Source of the DNA: Gemmatimonadota bacterium
GTDB taxonomy: Bacteria; Gemmatimonadota; Gemmatimonadetes; Gemmatimonadales; GWC2-71-9
NCBI GenBank assembly: GCA_003220855.1
Contig: QHTP01000030.1
Span: 1-16,657, forward strand
DNA: 16,657 bases
Direction of reading: 5' to 3'
The notes beneath the pieces were generated by a model. It saw only the letters and a program-made list of their open reading frames with translations, was not told where the DNA came from and searched no databases. Position 1 is the first letter of the stretch. Each line of letters opens with the position of its first letter. The position numbers and the translations under genes are program-made. Below, piece by piece: positions 13,758 to 16,657 of the stretch.

Positions 13758-13795
13758 GTGGGAGGATGTCCCTGTTCTCCCCTTCCCTGTCCCAC
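13758..13795 (+). repeat. Degenerate pyrimidine heptamers with short inverted repeat
   Basis: GTGGGA (13758-13763) pairs with TCCCAC (13790-13795). Between them the sequence falls into 7-nt units starting at 13769: TCCCTGT, TCTCCCC, TTCCCTG, TCCCACT. This may be a decayed copy of the window's heptamer hairpin family, or a weak terminator of the Ig-protein gene. It lies directly before the SRP RNA promoter. Chance similarity cannot be excluded. Confidence 0.3.
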
Positions 13796-13801
13796 TAGCT
13801 T
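13796..13801 (+). promoter_or_regulatory. -10 box of the SRP RNA gene
   Basis: TAGCTT ends four to six bases before the first paired base of the SRP RNA, the expected -10 to +1 distance. No convincing -35 was found (TGTTCT lies 17 bp upstream). It has the same TAnnTT form as boxes near several start codons in this window. Confidence 0.5.
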
Positions 13802-13805
13802 TCCC

Positions 13806-13908
13806 GGTGCCCCAGGTCCGCAGGCCATCCAGTCGTGAATCGCGTCAGGCCCCCGCAGGGAGCAGCGCTAAACGACGTCGGGTGTCGCTGCGGGGAGCCT
13901 GGGGCATC
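13806..13908 (+). ncRNA. ffs: Small signal recognition particle RNA (4.5S type)
   Basis: The conserved SRP core is present: GTCAGG (13844-13849), an apical C-rich/G-rich stem, then GGGAGCAGC (13858-13866), matching GTCAGG and AGCAGC of bacterial 4.5S RNA. The rest folds into one long rod: GGTGCCCCAGG (13806-13816) pairs fully with CCTGGGGCATC (13898-13908) allowing one G-U; CCGCAG (13818-13823) with CTGCGG (13888-13893); GTCGT (13832-13836) with ACGAC (13872-13876). About 103 nt fits the short form lacking the Alu domain. The RNA binds Ffh and targets membrane proteins to FtsY. The apical loop, CCC, CCGCA, GGG, differs from the usual GGAA tetraloop and seems one base longer. A gene order of SRP RNA, dnaX, ybaB, recR is known from Bacillus. 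Ends are estimated to within a few bases. Confidence 0.87.
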
Positions 13909-13914
13909 TCTTAT

Positions 13915-14008
13915 GAACGCGGAAGTGAGAACGCGGAACGCGGAACAGAAGGTGAGCCGTCGAGCCCGGAGCGTGGCTCTGATGTTCCGCGTTCCGACTT
14001 CCGCGTTC
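13915..14008. repeat. Heptamer-repeat hairpin between the SRP RNA and dnaX
   Basis: Arms 13915-13939 and 13984-14008 are inverted copies matching at 23 of 25 positions. The left side reads as consecutive 7-nt units from 13914: TGAACGC, GGAAGTG, AGAACGC, GGAACGC, GGAACAG. Inside the 44-nt loop, GAGCC (13954-13958) pairs with GGCTC (13975-13979), giving a nested hairpin. Further GTTCCGC copies continue to about 14037. It begins six bases after the SRP RNA and could terminate it. Together with the SRP RNA and the degenerate heptamers this accounts for nearly all of the 312-nt gap between the Ig-protein gene and dnaX. Confidence 0.85.
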
Positions 14009-14013
14009 CGCGT

Positions 14014-14067
14014 TTGACAATGCGTTCCGCGTTCCGCGTTAGATTGCCTCCCGCGTTAGATTGCCTC
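14014..14067 (+). promoter_or_regulatory. dnaX promoter region with 17-bp tandem duplication
   Basis: A 17-bp unit, CCGCGTTAGATTGCCTC, is perfectly repeated at 14034-14050 and 14051-14067, directly before ATG 14070. Each copy carries the -10-like TAGATT (14040-14045, 14057-14062). A perfect TTGACA lies at 14014-14019, 20 bp before the first copy (18 if GTTAGA is the -10). The second TAGATT is seven bases from the start codon, and there is no Shine-Dalgarno. Confidence 0.5.
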
Positions 14068-14069
14068 CT

Positions 14070-15707
14070 ATGATCGCATTAGCTCGCAAGTACCGCCCCA
14101 AGCAGTTCTCCGATCTGATCGTCCAGGATCACGTGGCCGCCGCGCTGCGCGGCGCCGTGGCCGGCGGTCGCGTTGCTCACGGATACCTGTTCGCGGGCCC
14201 CCGGGGGGTGGGGAAGACCACGGCGGCCCGCATCCTCGCGATGGCGCTGAATTGCGAGCGGCGGCAGTCGAGCGGGGTAGCGGGCGAGCCGTGCGGCGAG
14301 TGCGACTCGTGCACGCGCATCTGGACCGGTGCCGCCAACCTGGACGTGGTGGAGCTCGACGCGGCGTCGAATCGCGGGGTGGACGACGCGCGCGACCTGC
14401 GGGAGCGCGCCATGTACGCCGCCTCGGCCGAGGGCCGACACAAGGTCTACATCGTGGACGAGGCCCACATGTTGACGCGCGAAGCGTGGAACGCGCTGCT
14501 CAAGATCCTCGAGGAGCCGCCGTCGGGGGTCGTATTCGTGTTCGCCACCACGGAGCCGCAGAAGATCGCGCAAAGCGCGGCGCCGATCCTGTCCCGGCTG
14601 CAGCGCTTCGACTTCCGGCGCATCGGCCCGCACGCCATCGTCGAGCGCCTGCGCCAGGTCGTGGCGGCGGAACGACTCGAGGCCGCCGACGACGCCCTGC
14701 ACCTGATCGCCAAGAGCGCGGACGGCGGGATGCGCGACGGGCTGTCGATTCTCGATCAGGTCGTATCGTTCGGCTCCGGGCCCGTGACCGCCGACCGCGT
14801 GCGCGACGTGCTCGGTCTGATCCCGGACGACGTCTACGGCCAGCTGTTGCGCGTGGTCGCCGAGCGCGATTCGGCCGGCGTGTTCCCTCTGGTCGAGCGG
14901 CTGGTGAATGGCGGCGCGGATCTGGGCGAGTTCGTGACCGGTGCCGGGGAAGTGCTGCGCGCCGTGCTGATGGCGAATCTCGGAGGCAAGCCCGAGGGAT
15001 TCACCGAGGCGATGCAGGCCCTGATCGAGCGGTACCGCTCCCCGCTGCCCCCTCCCGACGTGGTGCGTCTGCTCGCCGTCCTCACCGAGCTCGAGCCCCA
15101 GCTCCGCGCCAGCGGCAACGCCCGGCTCGGGGTGGAGCTGCTGCTGCTCCGGTGGGCGATGATGGCGCGGACGGTCGAGTTGCAGGCGGTGATCGAAGCG
15201 CTGGGAGCGGGGAAAGGGGATACGGGAAAGGGGAAAGGTGATCCCGCGCCGCTGCTTCGGGATCCGAGGCCGCCCGCACCTTTCCCCATTCCCCATTCCC
15301 CAGCCGTTCCACCGGAGAAGGGGCCCTTGAACCTCGACCGCCTCCGCTCCCTCTGGCCTCGCATCGTCGAAGACGCGCGGCGCGAAAGACCGATGCTCGG
15401 CGCGTTGTTGCCTGCGGTCGAGCCCAGCGCGATCGACGGCGCGACCGTCGCGGTGCGGGCGCTCGACCCAGTACACGCCGAGGGACTGGAGCGGCAGCGG
15501 GACTCGCTGGCCCTGCTGATCGGTCGTTACGTCACCGCGCCGGTGCGCATCAAGCTCGAGGGAGCGGGGAGCGGGGAGCGGTCCGCTCCGCGGCCGGGCC
15601 GTCTGACGGAACAGGGCGTGCGGGCGGAGCGGCTGGAGGCCCTGCGCGCGCGCGACCCGGGCCTCGATGCGGCAGTGGACGCCTTAGATTTGGAGTTGCT
15701 CGAGTAG
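14070..15707 (+). CDS. dnaX: DNA polymerase III subunit gamma/tau
   Basis: 545-aa clamp-loader ATPase that loads the beta sliding clamp and links polymerase at the fork. N-terminal LARKYRPKQFSDL, Walker A GPRGVGKT (43-50), a zinc module with C62, C75, C78 and C81, Walker B VYIVDEAH with D130 and E131, the sensor FATTEPQKI, and SRLQRFDF, where the family usually has SRC, make up domains I-II. The domain III collar lies around residues 225-365. Residues about 379-412 (GKGDTGKGKGDPAP..PFPIPHSP) are low complexity and are encoded by a heptamer-repeat hairpin. The C-terminal part (LDRLRSLWPRIVEDARRERP...) resembles a tau extension and contains a second small repeat (GAGSGERSAP). ATG 14070 gives MIALARKYRP; a TTG at 14061 is less likely. 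No A-rich slippery site for a gamma frameshift was found. ybaB and recR follow. Confidence 0.94.
   Translation: MIALARKYRPKQFSDLIVQDHVAAALRGAVAGGRVAHGYLFAGPRGVGKTTAARILAMALNCERRQSSGVAGEPCGECDSCTRIWTGAANLDVVELDAASNRGVDDARDLRERAMYAASAEGRHKVYIVDEAHMLTREAWNALLKILEEPPSGVVFVFATTEPQKIAQSAAPILSRLQRFDFRRIGPHAIVERLRQVVAAERLEAADDALHLIAKSADGGMRDGLSILDQVVSFGSGPVTADRVRDVLGLIPDDVYGQLLRVVAERDSAGVFPLVERLVNGGADLGEFVTGAGEVLRAVLMANLGGKPEGFTEAMQALIERYRSPLPPPDVVRLLAVLTELEPQLRASGNARLGVELLLLRWAMMARTVELQAVIEALGAGKGDTGKGKGDPAPLLRDPRPPAPFPIPHSPAVPPEKGPLNLDRLRSLWPRIVEDARRERPMLGALLPAVEPSAIDGATVAVRALDPVHAEGLERQRDSLALLIGRYVTAPVRIKLEGAGSGERSAPRPGRLTEQGVRAERLEALRARDPGLDAAVDALDLELLE
15204..15287. repeat. Heptamer-repeat hairpin inside the dnaX coding sequence
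   Basis: From 15204 five 7-nt units run without a break: GGAGCGG, GGAAAGG, GGATACG, GGAAAGG, GGAAAGG. GGGGAAAGGTG (15230-15240) is then mirrored perfectly by CACCTTTCCCC (15277-15287), and further pyrimidine units (ATTCCCC, ATTCCCC) follow to 15302. The loop contains an inner hairpin, ATCCCG (15241-15246) with CGGGAT (15258-15263). It keeps the dnaX frame and encodes the Gly/Lys- then Pro-rich linker at about residues 379-412. Confidence 0.85.
15561..15589. repeat. Short GGAGCGG triplet with inverted copy in dnaX
   Basis: GGAGCGG is repeated three times in tandem (15561-15581) and followed one base later by its inverse complement CCGCTCC (15583-15589). It encodes the GAGSGERSAP stretch near the dnaX C-terminus. 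It has the same 7-nt period and GGA lead as the larger elements, one of which also begins with GGAGCGG. Confidence 0.7.
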
Positions 15708-15708
15708 C

Positions 15709-15737
15709 TTGCCACCCGTTTGGGCGAGGGGTAACTT
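15709..15737 (+). promoter_or_regulatory. Promoter for ybaB-recR
   Basis: TTGCCA (15709-15714) and TAACTT (15732-15737) are separated by exactly 17 bp and lie in the 37-nt gap after dnaX. The -10 ends seven bases before ATG 15745, so the transcript would be leaderless or nearly so. GAGGGG at 15726-15731 is a distant alternative Shine-Dalgarno for read-through mRNA from dnaX. Confidence 0.55.
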
Positions 15738-15744
15738 TCGACGT

Positions 15745-16068
15745 ATGGCGGATTTATCTAGCCTGCTGCAGCTGGGGCAGCAGATGCAGTTCCGGCTGTC
15801 CGAGATCCAGTCCCAGCTGGCCCAACAGACGGTGACCTGCACGGCGGGCGGCGGCATGGTCGCAGCCACGGCCGATGGGCGCGGGCAGATCCGCGCGATC
15901 AAGATCGACCCCCAGGCCATCGCCCAGGGGGACGTGGAGATGCTCGAGGACCTCGTGCTGGCCGCGGTGTCGCAGGCGCAGCAGCGCGCCGCCGAGCTGT
16001 ACCAGGCGGAGGTGAAAAAGCTCGCCTCGGGCCTGCCGTTCCCGTTTCCGCTGCAGCCGCCCCTTTAG
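15745..16068 (+). CDS. ybaB: YbaB/EbfC-family nucleoid-associated protein
   Basis: 107-aa small DNA-binding protein that acts as a dimer on the nucleoid. The N-terminal helix MADLSSLLQLGQQMQFRLSEIQSQLAQQ leads to the conserved core TVTCTAGGGMVAATADGRGQIRAIKIDPQAI (the family reads V-x-A-x-A-GGGxVxVxxNGxxxxxxIxIDPE), then EMLEDLVLAAVSQAQQRA and a C-terminal helix. ATG 15745 is preferred over an in-frame TTG at 15709, which falls in the -35 element. The usual position between dnaX and recR supports the identity. A hydrophobic, proline-rich tail (GLPFPFPLQPPL) replaces the usual GMPGL ending. recR starts seven bases after its stop. Confidence 0.92.
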   Translation: MADLSSLLQLGQQMQFRLSEIQSQLAQQTVTCTAGGGMVAATADGRGQIRAIKIDPQAIAQGDVEMLEDLVLAAVSQAQQRAAELYQAEVKKLASGLPFPFPLQPPL

Positions 16069-16074
16069 CGCGCC

Positions 16075-16657
16075 GTGTCGGCCATCGATGATCTCGTGAC
16101 GGAGCTGGCCAAGCTCCCCGGGATCGGACGGAAGACGGCGCAGCGGCTCACGTTTTACCTGCTGAAGCAGCCGGCGGACAGCGCCGCGCGCCTTGCGGAC
16201 GCGATCCGCACCGTGCGCGAGCGCGTGACGACCTGCGGCGAGTGCGGCACGCTCACGGACGAGGATCCGTGCAGCATCTGCCGCGACCCGCGGCGCGACG
16301 CGAGCGTGTTGTGCGTGGTGGAGGAGGCGTCGGATGTCACGGCGATCGAGCGGGCCGGACGCTTCCGCGGCCGGTATCACGTGTTGGGCGGGCGGCTGTC
16401 GCCGCTCGAGGGCATCGGCCCCGAGGCGTTGGGGTTCGACCGCTTGCTGGCGCGCGTGACCAACGGGGGAGCCGCCGGCGTGGCAGAGGTCATCATCGCA
16501 ACCAACCCCTCCATGGAAGGGGAGGTCACCGCGACCTACCTGCAACAGTTGCTCAAGCCGACGGGCGTGCGGGTGACCCGCATCGCGCGCGGCATCCCGG
16601 TGGGAGGCGACCTCGAGTACGCCGACGGCGTGACGATCGCGCAGGCCTTGCTCGCAC
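16075..16657 (+). CDS. recR: Recombination mediator RecR, 3' partial
   Basis: RecR works with RecO/RecF to load RecA on single-stranded gaps. The helix-hairpin-helix LAKLPGIGRKTAQRLTFYLL occupies residues 11-30, the zinc finger is C54, C57, C66, C69 (TCGECG, CSIC), the Toprim domain begins at SVLCVVEEASDVTAIE, and TNPSMEGEVTATYL and IPVGGDLEYADGVTIAQALLA complete it. GTG 16075 gives MSAIDDLVTELAKLPGIG, the standard N-terminus. The frame is open to the window edge with 194 codons visible; typical RecR has about 200 residues, so only the last few are missing. It lies six bases after the ybaB stop and is probably co-transcribed with it. Confidence 0.95.
   Translation, partial: MSAIDDLVTELAKLPGIGRKTAQRLTFYLLKQPADSAARLADAIRTVRERVTTCGECGTLTDEDPCSICRDPRRDASVLCVVEEASDVTAIERAGRFRGRYHVLGGRLSPLEGIGPEALGFDRLLARVTNGGAAGVAEVIIATNPSMEGEVTATYLQQLLKPTGVRVTRIARGIPVGGDLEYADGVTIAQALLA

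Noticed and set aside
13915..14067. CRISPR array
   Set aside because: Repeats are contiguous 7- or 17-nt units with no spacers, and no cas genes are near.
13807..14073. Small open frame between the Ig-protein gene and dnaX
   Set aside because: It is composed of the SRP RNA and the repeat hairpin; the translation is Arg/Ser-rich and has no protein features.
15204..15303. Programmed frameshift site for the gamma form of DnaX
   Set aside because: There is no A-rich slippery heptamer; the A-triplets are split by G-runs, and the frame stays open through the repeat.

Overview
This window is high-GC, densely packed bacterial chromosome with no phage, plasmid, IS element or CRISPR array. The gene content (class II B12-dependent ribonucleotide reductase, SRP RNA-dnaX-ybaB-recR block, secreted Ig-like protein with a small helical N-terminal module, near-leaderless promoters) suggests a Gemmatimonadota-like lineage or relative. 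That placement is inference from recall of similar proteins, not a database result.

Left part (1-5232): a gamma-class carbonic anhydrase cut by the window edge; nrdJ, a complete B12-dependent ribonucleotide reductase; then two paralogous small zinc-ribbon proteins flanking an oppositely oriented MOSC-domain gene; then a MarR-family regulator behind an AT-rich inverted repeat that looks like its operator. A Crp/Fnr-like palindrome precedes the first zinc-ribbon gene.

Middle part (5446-11057), in two tightly packed groups. The first is a sirtuin deacylase, pyruvate kinase (apparently starting at a non-canonical CTG or ATT overlapping the sirtuin stop) and a PhnP-like metallo-beta-lactamase-fold hydrolase. 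A hairpin and a new promoter follow, then a class II aldolase-like protein, a YtxH-like small membrane protein and a YihY/BrkB membrane protein, the last three joined by GTGA stop/start overlaps. Central carbon enzymes (aldolase, pyruvate kinase) thus sit beside a protein deacylase.

Right part (11095-16657): a two-gene unit of unusual architecture (a JAMM/JAB-like domain protein with a proline-rich linker, one membrane helix and an extracytoplasmic tail, overlapping a secreted Ig-like protein), then the small SRP RNA, dnaX, ybaB and recR (recR cut by the right edge). The SRP RNA-dnaX-ybaB-recR order is also known from Bacillus.

Two window-wide patterns stand out. First, hairpin elements built of tandem 7-nt units (GGA followed by four variable bases) recur in at least three places: between convergent genes, between the SRP RNA and dnaX, and inside the dnaX coding sequence, with a shorter fourth copy also in dnaX. 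Second, several genes carry a TAnnTT-like -10 element only 5-7 nt before the start codon with no close Shine-Dalgarno, implying leaderless or near-leaderless mRNAs. The SRP RNA 5' end lies at a similar distance from its own -10 and supports this reading.
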